A model generated the notes under the pieces. It was not told where the DNA came from. It was given only the letters and a program-made list of their open reading frames with translations, and did no database searches. Both the position numbers and the translations under genes were made by a program. Of a DNA stretch of 64,000 nucleotides, positions 47,599-55,834 are shown piece by piece (position 1 is the first letter of the stretch; each line of letters opens with the position of its first letter). Origin of the DNA: Thalassospira sp. MCCC 1A01148 (lineage in GTDB: Bacteria > Pseudomonadota > Alphaproteobacteria > Rhodospirillales > Thalassospiraceae); the NCBI RefSeq assembly GCF_001613795.1, contig NZ_LPVZ01000012.1, forward strand, positions 496,001 through 560,000, written 5' to 3'.

Positions 47599-48615
47599 CT
47601 ATTCGTTATAACCGATCTCATCGACCATCTTGATCGCATCCGGGCTAAGGCGGGCGATTTCCGCCAGCGACAGGTCATCGGCCTTGAACGTGCCCCATGA
47701 CTTTACGTTGTCAGCCCATTCGACGCCCGGTTTGACTGGATATTCGTAATTGACCTCGGCGTAGATTCCCTGCGCAACGTCGTCAGACAGGAATTCCATC
47801 AGCTTGATCGCGTTTTCGCGGTTTGGCGCGTCGGCGATCAGGCTCATGCCCGAAATATTCATCGACATGCCACGGCCATTCTGGTTGGGGAATACAAGGT
47901 TGACGGCATCTGCCCACGGACGCTGTTCCTCGTTATCAAGCATTTTGCCGTAATAATAGGTGTTGCCAATTGAAAGGTCGCACACGCCTTCCTTGATCGC
48001 CTTGACCTGTGCGCGGTCATTGCCCTGCGGTTTGCGTGCAAGGTTGTTCTTGAGACCCTGCAACCATTCCTTGGCCTTTTCTTCGCCATGAACGCTGATC
48101 ATGGATGCGAACAATGCCACGTTATAAACATGGCTGCCTGAACGGGTGCAAATGCGCCCTTCCCATTTCGGGTCGGCCAGATCTTCGTAAGAGGTAATCT
48201 CACCTTCTGCGACGCGATCCTTGGAGGCATAGATCGCACGACCGCGCTGGGTCAGGGCAAACCAATGGCCTTCCGGATCACGGAGATGGGCCGGGATATT
48301 GGCGGCCAATGTATCGTTGGAAACGGCCTCGGTCACGCCGGCGTCAACCGCCTGCTGGATACGGCTGATGTCAACCGTCATCAGGATATCGGCCGGGCTG
48401 TTCGCCCCTTCCTGCTTGATGCGTTCGACCAAGCCTTTTTCGGCAAAGATCACATTAACGTCGATGCCGGTTTCAGCCGTGAATTTCTCAAACAGCGGTT
48501 CGACCAAAAAGGCCTGACGCAGGGAGTAGACATTAACTTCCTGTGCAACTGACGAAGTAGCAGCCAGCGCAGTCGCGCCGAACACGGCACCACCGATGAG
48601 TTTTTTGATATCCAT
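47599..48615 (-). CDS. Iron(III) ABC transporter binding protein (second of two)
   Basis: 338 residues with a signal peptide (GGAVFGATALAATSSVAQ). Starts EVNVYSLRQAFLVEPLFEKF and has the ferric-ligand tyrosines in NTYYYGKML, FbpA/FutA family. A GGGGA eight bases upstream supports the ATG. It is followed by its own terminator, giving it a higher expected expression than the downstream permease, a usual feature of binding proteins. A palindromic operator array lies 50-75 bases upstream and suggests metal-responsive control. Confidence 0.93.
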   Translation of the reverse strand: MDIKKLIGGAVFGATALAATSSVAQEVNVYSLRQAFLVEPLFEKFTAETGIDVNVIFAEKGLVERIKQEGANSPADILMTVDISRIQQAVDAGVTEAVSNDTLAANIPAHLRDPEGHWFALTQRGRAIYASKDRVAEGEITSYEDLADPKWEGRICTRSGSHVYNVALFASMISVHGEEKAKEWLQGLKNNLARKPQGNDRAQVKAIKEGVCDLSIGNTYYYGKMLDNEEQRPWADAVNLVFPNQNGRGMSMNISGMSLIADAPNRENAIKLMEFLSDDVAQGIYAEVNYEYPVKPGVEWADNVKSWGTFKADDLSLAEIARLSPDAIKMVDEIGYNE

Positions 48616-48663
48616 GAGAACGATCCCCGTTGAATTTGGTTCAGGCGCGATGCGCCTTGACGA

Positions 48664-48690
48664 TGCAAATCACTTGCATACGCAATGCAA
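48664..48690. promoter_or_regulatory. Overlapping palindromes upstream of the iron-binding protein gene
   Basis: TGCAAAT-C-ACTTGCA (48664-48678, one mismatch) overlaps TTGCAT-ACGCA-ATGCAA (48674-48690, perfect). Three half-sites are spaced by about one helical turn. The 7-1-7 form with TGCAA/TTGCA ends resembles alphaproteobacterial Fur/Mur-type boxes, as I recall them. Position 50-75 bases ahead of a ferric binding protein ATG fits iron control. The regulator is inferred. Confidence 0.5.
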
Positions 48691-48796
48691 TTAAGATCAA
48701 ATCGCACTTAATTCAACAGAATTTCGCCTATTCCGACAAAAAAATGTGAACAAACTCACACCAAAGCATACCCGTCATGTCTGAATAAACCAGCAA

Positions 48797-49630
48797 TCAC
48801 AGCGCGTTAAACGATCCGTCACTTGATTGCCGCCAGGCATCAAGAAACTCCTGATAGGCGGGAATGTCCCCTGCCCGTTCTTCAAGCCAACCCACGGTCA
48901 AATTGATCGCATGATTGTAGCCATCATGATCGGTCAGCCCGGTATGAAGCGCGTGACGCAGATACAGCAAATAAGTATTGAGAACATCAGTCTCGCAATA
49001 ACGGCGAATGCCATCGATCTCGCCATTGTCATACATATCCGAGATCTTGCTGCCATCAACCCCGGTCTTGCCCGGCAGATCAAGGGCCGCACACACCTCG
49101 TTCATCTTTGTGCGTGCCGATGCACCGTAATCCGATAACACCTCGGCCAGATCGCAATGCCAATGCGGCGCATAGCGCGCGGTATAGTTTTCCCACTTGT
49201 TCGATGCCTGATGCAGCCAGCCCGCCGACACCCCATGCTTCATCGCGCGGTACTTCAACACCGGCAGATCAAACCCGCGACCATTGAAACTGACCAATCG
49301 CGGATACAACTTGCCGCAATAGGCAAAGAACCCGTTCACAAGGTCCTTTTCCTCGGATGCCAGTTCTCCACCCGATCGCAGTTCCTCTATCTCGTACATT
49401 TCGGTATCGCCGTCGCGCTGAATGGTTGCGCGCAGGAAGCTGATCGCCACCACCTTGTGAAACGGCTGACGCGGGAAGCCATTGCGGCCACTGGTGATTT
49501 CAAGATGATAATCTTCGAGCATCTTGCGCCCGGTTTCCGGATCGGGTGCCGTTTCACCGGTCAATTGCGGCAAGACATCAATATCGGGGACGGTTTCGAT
49601 GTCAAAGACGAACAGGCTGGAATGCATCAT
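48797..49630 (-). CDS. PolB-type 3'-5' exonuclease homologue
   Basis: 277 residues. LFVFDIETVPD near the N-terminus is the ExoI motif DxE of DnaQ-like exonucleases; the later SFNGRGFDLPVLKYRAM is the ExoII region and DVLNTYLLYLRH the ExoIII region, the pattern of the exonuclease domain related to DNA polymerase B found as a stand-alone protein in bacteria. Stand-alone function is unknown. The ATG at 49630 follows a G-rich stretch and directly precedes the conserved domain. Confidence 0.82.
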   Translation of the reverse strand: MMHSSLFVFDIETVPDIDVLPQLTGETAPDPETGRKMLEDYHLEITSGRNGFPRQPFHKVVAISFLRATIQRDGDTEMYEIEELRSGGELASEEKDLVNGFFAYCGKLYPRLVSFNGRGFDLPVLKYRAMKHGVSAGWLHQASNKWENYTARYAPHWHCDLAEVLSDYGASARTKMNEVCAALDLPGKTGVDGSKISDMYDNGEIDGIRRYCETDVLNTYLLYLRHALHTGLTDHDGYNHAINLTVGWLEERAGDIPAYQEFLDAWRQSSDGSFNAL

Positions 49631-50008
49631 GGTGGCCCCCGATGGTGTGTGCCGGTGAATGTCGCGGGTTTGTCCTGCGCCCAACATAACGACAAAGCCA
49701 GACAAATTCACGGGCGGAATTAAACCAATCTCTACGACAACCGTAAATCATAGTACCTGACATCTCCTGCCATTCCTGTCAGGAGCATTGTGCAATGATC
49801 TCAGGGCCCAAACGACATCACGTCACCGTTACATTCCATACCCGGGGTTGCACCTGCCTGAGAGCCATGTCTAGAATTGGTGCACCTGTATCAGGGGCAC
49901 GGTCATATGAATGCTCCGGACCAAAAGCGATCCGGACGTTTGCGGGGGATACCGCACCGACCATGCATTTGATGCGATTCCGGACCGCAACAACGAAGGG
50001 ACAGAAGG
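49631..50008. other. Intergenic region with repeated TCCGGAC elements
   Basis: 378 bases between divergent genes. It contains TCCGGAC at 49915-49921, 49931-49937 and 49979-49985 (starts 16 and 48 bases apart) and a near-repeat of TGCACCTG at 49851-49858 and 49881-49888. No riboswitch or terminator was recognised. A regulatory role for the betaine-type binding protein gene downstream is possible. Confidence 0.35.
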
Positions 50009-51040
50009 ATGAAAACCCTGCCTACCGGAGCCGCAATGCTGATGGCCGCTGGCCTCGCATTTATTTCTCATTCAAGCGCAAACGCGCAAGAAGCAACCTG
50101 CGAGATTGATCGACCGGTGATGTTTGCCGGGCTCAATTACGACAGTGCGCTTTTCCATAATGCCGTTGCCCGCTTCATTATTGAAAAGGGCTATGGCTGT
50201 CAGACCGATGCCCTACCGGGCGATGTCATTCCGCTTTTGACGGGTGCAGGCAAGGGGGACGTTGATGTCGTCATGGAAATCTGGCGCGACAACGTTGCCG
50301 AAGCCTGGACCAAGGCCGAGGACGCTGGCAATGTCAGCCAGATCGGGGTGAATTTCGATGACGCCGTTGAAGGCTGGTTCGTGCCAAGCTACGTGATCGA
50401 AGGGGATGCTGATCGCGGCATTGAACCGATGGCACCCGACCTTAAATCGGTCGATGATCTGGCAAAATACACCGAGCTGTTCGAAGACCCGGAAGAACCC
50501 GGCAAGGGCCGTTTTTATAACTGCCCGTCAGGCTGGGTCTGTGAAAAGGTCAATTCGGCCAAACTTGGTGCCTATGATCTTGATGACAGCTTCACCAACT
50601 TCCGCCCGGGCACGGGTGCAGCCCTTTCGGCTGCCATCGCATCGGCGCATAAACGCGGCAAACCGGCCCTTTATTACTATTGGGGGCCGACCTGGGTCAT
50701 GGGTCTTTATGACAGCACGCGTCTTGAAGAACCGGCTTATGACAAGGCGATCTTTGATGCGCTGAAAACAGAAGAAAACCCGACCAAGGCAACAGCTTAC
50801 CCGCAAAGCACGATCACGATTGGTGTCAATAACGACTTCAAAGCCGCCGCACCAACTCTGATCACCTTCCTGACCAACTACGAAACCAGCAACGCGCTGG
50901 TCTCGGAAATGCTGGCCTATATGCAGGAAAACAACGAAAAGCCGGATGGGGCTGCGATGTATTTCCTGAAATCCAAGCCGGACGTCTGGAAAGCCTGGGT
51001 ACCGGAGGATGTTGCTGCACGTGTTGAAAGCGCGATGTAA
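50009..51040 (+). CDS. Glycine betaine/choline-type ABC transporter binding protein
   Basis: 343 residues with an N-terminal signal peptide (GAAMLMAAGLAFISHSSANAQ). The mature part is the OpuAC-type domain: FAGLNYDSALFHNAVARFIIEKGYG and DVVMEIWRDN, plus YYWGPTWVMGLYD with the aromatic residues that form the quaternary-ammonium box. It would supply a compatible solute or nutrient amine to the permease and ATPase encoded 0.7 kb downstream. Terminator follows directly. Confidence 0.88.
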   Translation: MKTLPTGAAMLMAAGLAFISHSSANAQEATCEIDRPVMFAGLNYDSALFHNAVARFIIEKGYGCQTDALPGDVIPLLTGAGKGDVDVVMEIWRDNVAEAWTKAEDAGNVSQIGVNFDDAVEGWFVPSYVIEGDADRGIEPMAPDLKSVDDLAKYTELFEDPEEPGKGRFYNCPSGWVCEKVNSAKLGAYDLDDSFTNFRPGTGAALSAAIASAHKRGKPALYYYWGPTWVMGLYDSTRLEEPAYDKAIFDALKTEENPTKATAYPQSTITIGVNNDFKAAAPTLITFLTNYETSNALVSEMLAYMQENNEKPDGAAMYFLKSKPDVWKAWVPEDVAARVESAM

Positions 51041-51063
51041 TCGACCTAGACCGGAAAGCGATC

Positions 51064-51099
51064 AAACACCCCGCAGAAGAAATCTTGCGGGGTGTTTTG
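51064..51099 (+). terminator. Rho-independent terminator after the betaine-binding protein gene
   Basis: AAACACCCCGCA ... TGCGGGGTGTTTTG, strong stem and T-run. It separates the binding protein transcript from the permease-ATPase pair. Confidence 0.88.
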
Positions 51100-51132
51100 T
51101 TTGGCGATCCTAATACTTTTGAAATTGGCCAA

Positions 51133-51516
51133 TCAGTTTTGTCGCGGCTGATCCGCGACAGCCGCAACTTGGCAATGAGTAAGGCGTTTGAAGCGCCATG
51201 CGGCCCACAGTCGATATACAAGATTTGCGATCTGCCGAATAACCGGCAGCGCAACAACGGCTGCCAAAACACGCCATCGGTCAAGCTGGCGCCAGATCAG
51301 AATGAACGCATCTGCACCTGCATGCCATTGCCCGTCTGAATCCAGTGCACGCATTTGCTTTAACCCTTCGACAAGGGAGATGCCGTGCTTTTCAAGATCA
51401 CCTGCGTGTTCCCTGACGTCGCGCCATTCGAAAACGCCGCTTGGTGCGATATTGCGGTAGTAATTGATTTCGCGCGAACACAGACCGCATTTTGCGTCAT
51501 AGAACACCGTGATCAT
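51133..51516 (-). CDS. DCC family thiol-disulfide oxidoreductase-like protein (DUF393)
   Basis: 127 residues. Starts MITVFYDAKCGLCSREINYYR, with the CxxC motif in the YDAxCxxC context that names the family, and has the C-terminal RxW...YR helix region. Redox activity is predicted but unproven. GAGAGG six bases ahead supports the ATG at 51516. It lies on the opposite strand, interrupting an otherwise complete betaine-type transporter operon. Confidence 0.87.
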   Translation of the reverse strand: MITVFYDAKCGLCSREINYYRNIAPSGVFEWRDVREHAGDLEKHGISLVEGLKQMRALDSDGQWHAGADAFILIWRQLDRWRVLAAVVALPVIRQIANLVYRLWAAWRFKRLTHCQVAAVADQPRQN

Positions 51517-51711
51517 CGCAACCTCTCTGGAAAGCAATATTGTCTTTGAGTTACGACTATAGCTGGCCTCTGGATTATCAATCACAGGAATAGGCTACCA
51601 AAAGAAGTCAGGAGATGTCAGTCAGAGTTCGATTTACGGTCGCGCGGCCCACGTGATCTTGTTAGGCTCTTACGCTCATTGATTTTTTGAGCAGATCGGG
51701 CCAATTGCGCC

Positions 51712-52575
51712 ATGTTTCCAGAACAGTTGAATGTGCCTTTGGGCAAGTGGGTCAATCAGTTTGTTGATTGGCTGGTGGTCAATTACGGCGCGGCGTTTGA
51801 GGCCTTTGCCGACAGTTTGCTGACCGTTCTGGTCGCACTTGAGCAGGTTCTGCGTGGTGCACCCTGGTGGGTGGTTTTGATCGCCATTGCTGCCATCACC
51901 TGGCACGCCAGCAAAAACTGGAAGCTGGTTGTCGGGCTGGTTGTGGCGATGTTTGCCATTGGCATGCTGGGCCTGTGGGACAAGGCGATGCAAACCCTGG
52001 CCCTGATGATTGTCGCCACATCGCTTTCGGTTCTGATTGGCATTCCGGTGGGAATTGCCATGGCAATGTCCAATCGCTTGCGGGCCGTCATGCTGCCTAT
52101 CCTTGACACCATGCAGACCATGCCGAGTTTTGTCTATCTGATCCCGGCCCTGATGTTGTTTGGATTGGGCAAGGTTCCGGCCATTCTGGCGACGGTGATT
52201 TATGCTGCCCCGCCCGTCATGCGCCTGACCGATCTTGGTATCCGTCTTGTTGATCAGGAAGTGCTCGAAGCATCCCGGTCATTTGGCGCCAGCCGAAAGC
52301 AAATCCTGTTTGGTGTGCAGTTGCCACTCGCCCTTCCCAACATCATGGCCGGGATCAACCAGACGACGATGATGTCAATCTCGATGGTCGTGATTGCCTC
52401 GATGATTGGCGCGCGTGGATTGGGGGAACAGGTTCTGATGGGTATTCAGCGTCTTGATGTCGGGGCTGGCATGGAAGCCGGTATTGCGATTGTGCTGCTG
52501 GCCGTGGTGTTTGACCGGATCGGTCAGGCCTATGGCAAGCGATCACAACGATCGCACGATGCGGAGGACGCGTAA
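51712..52575 (+). CDS. Glycine betaine-type ABC transporter permease (ProW/OpuAB-like)
   Basis: 287 residues, five to six transmembrane helices. The LGKWVNQFVDWLVVNYG start and the permease core (SNRLRAVMLPILDTMQTMPSFVYLIPALMLFG, then SRSFGASRKQILFGVQLPLALPNIMAGINQT) match ProW/OpuAB. It overlaps the ATPase gene by one base (TAATG). Confidence 0.93.
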   Translation: MFPEQLNVPLGKWVNQFVDWLVVNYGAAFEAFADSLLTVLVALEQVLRGAPWWVVLIAIAAITWHASKNWKLVVGLVVAMFAIGMLGLWDKAMQTLALMIVATSLSVLIGIPVGIAMAMSNRLRAVMLPILDTMQTMPSFVYLIPALMLFGLGKVPAILATVIYAAPPVMRLTDLGIRLVDQEVLEASRSFGASRKQILFGVQLPLALPNIMAGINQTTMMSISMVVIASMIGARGLGEQVLMGIQRLDVGAGMEAGIAIVLLAVVFDRIGQAYGKRSQRSHDAEDA

Positions 52576-53600
52576 TGAGTTACATCGAAATCCGCAATAT
52601 ATTCAAGATCTTCGGGCCCGATCCGCAATCCGCACTTGAACTGGCAAAGGGCGGTTCAGACAAGGATGAAATCCTTGCAAAAACCGGTCATACGGTGGGC
52701 CTTCATGATGTGTCGCTGTCGATTGAACAGGGTGAAACCTTTGTCGTCATGGGCCTGTCCGGATCGGGCAAGTCGACCCTGATCCGTCATCTTAATCGCC
52801 TGATTGATCCGACTGCAGGCTGCATCTCATTTGGTGGTGAAGATATCCTTGCGATGGATATTCCGACCCTGAATGCGTTTCGCCGCAAGCGGCTTGGTAT
52901 GGTGTTTCAGCGCTTTGGCCTGCTCCCCCATCGCAATGTGATGGATAACGTTGCCTACGGGCTCGAAATTCAGGGTACTGTGCGCAAGGAGCGCGAGGCC
53001 GCGGCATCGAAATGGATCGAGCGGGTTGGTCTTGCCGGATATGAGACCAAATATCCCGATCAGCTATCCGGTGGCATGCAGCAACGCGTCGGCCTTGCCA
53101 GGGCCTTAGCGACCGATCCGGAAGTTTTGCTGATGGATGAAGCGTTCTCGGCCCTTGATCCACTGATCCGGTCTGACATGCAGGATGAGCTGATGAAGCT
53201 TCAGGCGGAGCTTCACAAGACCATCGTGTTTATCACCCACGATCTGGATGAGGCACTGAAGATCGGGGATCGGATTGCGATCCTGAAAGACGGCAAGCTT
53301 GTGCAGGTCGGCCGGCCAGAAGAAATCGTGCTTAGACCGGCAGATGACTATGTGCAGGCCTTTACCCGCGACGTGAACAGATCACGCGTCTTGCGCGCAA
53401 AGTCGATTATGGAACCGATCAATTCTGGAGAAAGCCAAGCAGTACGTGAAGACTGGCCAAGCATTCAGGCACATGCGCGTCTTGCCGATATCCTGCCTGT
53501 TGCGCTTGCCAATGGCACGTCAATGACGGTGCGTGATGCCAAAGACACCCCGATTGGTACCCTGTCGCCACAGCAGATTGTCGATGCGCTAGAAAGTTAA
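52575..53600 (+). CDS. Glycine betaine-type ABC transporter ATP-binding protein (ProV-like)
   Basis: 341 residues. The N-terminal IRNIFKIFGPDP and the insertion before the core are characteristic of ProV/OpuAA; Walker A GLSGSGKST, signature LSGGMQQR and Walker B LLMDEAFSALDP are intact. The C-terminal part after about 270 is shorter than in E. coli ProV (400 residues), with only one partial CBS-like region. Coupled to the permease gene by a one-base overlap. Confidence 0.94.
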   Translation: MSYIEIRNIFKIFGPDPQSALELAKGGSDKDEILAKTGHTVGLHDVSLSIEQGETFVVMGLSGSGKSTLIRHLNRLIDPTAGCISFGGEDILAMDIPTLNAFRRKRLGMVFQRFGLLPHRNVMDNVAYGLEIQGTVRKEREAAASKWIERVGLAGYETKYPDQLSGGMQQRVGLARALATDPEVLLMDEAFSALDPLIRSDMQDELMKLQAELHKTIVFITHDLDEALKIGDRIAILKDGKLVQVGRPEEIVLRPADDYVQAFTRDVNRSRVLRAKSIMEPINSGESQAVREDWPSIQAHARLADILPVALANGTSMTVRDAKDTPIGTLSPQQIVDALES

Positions 53601-53621
53601 ACCCAGGCGTCTTGCGAACAC

Positions 53622-54125
53622 CTAGCTGTCAGCAATCTGGCAGCGTCGAAAATAGCGCAGTTCCGATTGCGCTGCCGCGTCGGTGGTTGTTTGGTGAATG
53701 ATGCGATAAAGCCCGCTATCGCCTGCGCGATTGTGTTCGGTGGCAATTATCAGCCACAGAAAACCGTTTTCATCGGCTCGGGCCCGGTCTGTCGGCGATG
53801 GCAATGCCTTGCCATTGGGGTGGGAATGAAAACACCCGACCACCCGTTCACCCTTTTGCCGGGCCGTACGGTGACAATCAATCAGGGTCTGCGGATCGAT
53901 CTCGAACGTTGTGAGCGGTTCTTCTGCCACGTTTTTGGCGAAAACGACCCGTTCGATCCGGTTTGGGGTATCCTTGGCGGCGATCAAAAGACCACAAGCC
54001 TCTTCTGGCCATTGCAAGGCGCATAAATCACGAACTTCTTCGTGCAGGGCATTGGTGAACACGATACAGGTGTGATCATCCTCACCAGCTGTTCTGTTGC
54101 TTGCAATCCCCTGCCCGTTCCCCAT
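53622..54125 (-). CDS. M67 family (JAMM/Mov34) metallopeptidase-like protein
   Basis: 167 residues. The JAMM motif is complete: Glu in EEACGLL (41-47), then HSHPNGKALPSPTD with His100, His102, Ser110 and Asp113. Bacterial members of this type cleave C-terminal extensions of ubiquitin-like sulfur-carrier proteins. No carrier or ThiF-like protein is encoded next to it, so the substrate is unknown. It is convergent with the ProV-like gene and downstream of a small membrane protein gene on the same strand. Confidence 0.85.
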   Translation of the reverse strand: MGNGQGIASNRTAGEDDHTCIVFTNALHEEVRDLCALQWPEEACGLLIAAKDTPNRIERVVFAKNVAEEPLTTFEIDPQTLIDCHRTARQKGERVVGCFHSHPNGKALPSPTDRARADENGFLWLIIATEHNRAGDSGLYRIIHQTTTDAAAQSELRYFRRCQIADS

Positions 54126-54152
54126 TTCGGCATGCTTTCCCTTAAGACCGGG

Positions 54153-54524
54153 TCACTGTTCAGACGATTGCAGGATGATGCGACCAAGAACCTTTTTCTC
54201 GACCAGCGAAACGACAACGAGGCGTGCGCCTTCACCATGGCGGCTTTCGATATGAAGAGTGGCCTGCGCGCCATTTATCGAATAGCCGACAAGTCGTTCG
54301 CCCTCATCCACATCAATTGCGATGTCGCCGAATGCATCCAGCGTCGTTTGCCCGATAACAGTTTTGGTTCCGGCAACCGGAACCGACGGGGTTACAGTCG
54401 GTTCGCTTGTTTCAACGCTTGTATCCGCATTGTTCTTGTCCAGTGACAGGCCATAGACGACCAACCCGATGCCTACCACGATCAGAACACCCATGAACGC
54501 GACCAAAGCCTTAACTACACGCAT
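54153..54524 (-). CDS. Small single-pass membrane protein
   Basis: 123 residues, unnamed. One transmembrane segment near the N-terminus (VKALVAFMGVLIVVGIGLVVYGLSL), then a Thr/Val/Pro-rich linker and a predicted beta domain (TTLDAFGDIAIDVDEGERL, then RLVVVSLVEKKVLGRI). Similar small proteins, perhaps the DUF6476 group, occur beside rluD in alphaproteobacteria; this is recollection. A GGA six bases ahead supports the ATG at 54524. Function unknown. Confidence 0.6.
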   Translation of the reverse strand: MRVVKALVAFMGVLIVVGIGLVVYGLSLDKNNADTSVETSEPTVTPSVPVAGTKTVIGQTTLDAFGDIAIDVDEGERLVGYSINGAQATLHIESRHGEGARLVVVSLVEKKVLGRIILQSSEQ

Positions 54525-54743
54525 TGTATTTCCAACTGACAAAGCTTGATGAAACCTGCATGCTCGCTTTAAACGCGATCATACGAAACCATGTTCAAGG
54601 CCATAGCGGCAAGCACACCCAATTGCAAGGCAACAAACACCACATGATATCGCAATTCGTTGCAATCGCCGCATAAAGCGCTACAAGCTGCCAGAACCGA
54701 TTTGACCCTGGTTACGACCAACACTACAGCGCGACAGCCAACT

Positions 54744-55715
54744 ATGTCTGACAATCTGAGTTACACCGCAACGGCCGATGACGAAGGCGCCCGCCTGGAC
54801 AAGGTGCTGGCGTCCGCCTGGCCCGACCAGTCGCGTTCACGGATCAAGGCATTGATCGAAGACGGCCAGCTCAGCGTTAATGGCAATCCGACGACCAAGA
54901 TGTCTGCCAAGGTCAAGGCAGGCGACGCTTTTGAGCTGGTCATCCCGGAGCCGGAATTGGCAGAGCCCGTCCCAGAGGACATCAAGCTTGATGTTCTTTA
55001 TGAGGATGAAGACCTTCTGGTGATCAACAAACCAGCAGGCATGGTTGTACACCCGGCGGCAGGCAATGAAAGCGGAACACTTGTGAATGCGCTTCTTGCC
55101 CATTGTGGCGACAGCTTGTCGGGTATTGGCGGCGTCAAACGCCCGGGTATTGTCCATCGACTGGACAAGGACACCAGCGGTGCCATGGTGGTTGCCAAGA
55201 ATGACATGGCCCACCGCGCGCTTTCCAATCTGTTCTCCGAGGACAAGGAAAATATCGACCGCGCTTACCTTGCAGTTGTATGGGGTACCCCAAGGCCACT
55301 GAATGGCGATATCGAGGGAAATATTGGCCGCAGCCCGCGTAACCGCAAGAAGATGGCCGTGGTCAAAAACGGGGGAAAATATGCACTCACCCACTACAAA
55401 ACCCTGCAATCTAGAGACGACTCGTTGGTATCACTGGTTGAGTGCCGTCTCGCAACCGGGCGTACGCATCAAATCCGCGTTCATATGAACCATATTGGCC
55501 ACTCACTTGTGTGTGATCCTGTTTACAGCCGAAATAGAGCTATTCAAAAGTTCAACTTTAAGGCGCAAGAGATTTTGAAAGGATTCAACAAACAGGCGTT
55601 ACATGCTCGAACCTTAGGATTTCTGCACCCGCGCACCGGTAACTACATATCGACCGAGGCCCCAATTCCGGATGATCTTTTATGCCTAATGAATGCCCTG
55701 GAACTATACGTGTGA
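54744..55715 (+). CDS. rluD: 23S rRNA pseudouridine synthase RluD-like
   Basis: 323 residues. An N-terminal S4-like RNA-binding region (ARLDKVLASAWPDQSRSRIKALIEDGQLSVNG) is followed by the RluA/RluD catalytic core with the nucleophilic Asp in IVHRLDKDTSGAMVVAK and the block ATGRTHQIRVHMNHIGH. Assigned to RluD by length, S4 domain and neighbourhood with rpoH; RluC is less likely. The ATG at 54744 starts the conserved region; an upstream TTG is not supported. Confidence 0.88.
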   Translation: MSDNLSYTATADDEGARLDKVLASAWPDQSRSRIKALIEDGQLSVNGNPTTKMSAKVKAGDAFELVIPEPELAEPVPEDIKLDVLYEDEDLLVINKPAGMVVHPAAGNESGTLVNALLAHCGDSLSGIGGVKRPGIVHRLDKDTSGAMVVAKNDMAHRALSNLFSEDKENIDRAYLAVVWGTPRPLNGDIEGNIGRSPRNRKKMAVVKNGGKYALTHYKTLQSRDDSLVSLVECRLATGRTHQIRVHMNHIGHSLVCDPVYSRNRAIQKFNFKAQEILKGFNKQALHARTLGFLHPRTGNYISTEAPIPDDLLCLMNALELYV

Positions 55716-55749
55716 GTAGTTAAGACTAACCTTAATGTCTAATTTTCCA

Positions 55750-55777
55750 TTGACGGTATCTAATACCCCCGTATAAG
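55750..55777 (+). promoter_or_regulatory. Predicted sigma-70 promoter of rpoH
   Basis: TTGACG (55750-55755), 16-base spacer and TATAAG (55772-55777), about 58 bases before the rpoH ATG. Confidence 0.65.
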
Positions 55778-55834
55778 ATTTTTGAAAGTGCAAGGGGATA
55801 AACGCACTTTTTGAAAGCAATACGGGAGGCTTCA

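Noticed and set aside
49840-49875. Riboswitch-like CCGGGGTTGCACC ... CTGAGAG sequence upstream of the betaine-binding protein gene
   Set aside because: It recalls the first part of a thiamine pyrophosphate riboswitch, but the second conserved half and the pairing arms are missing.
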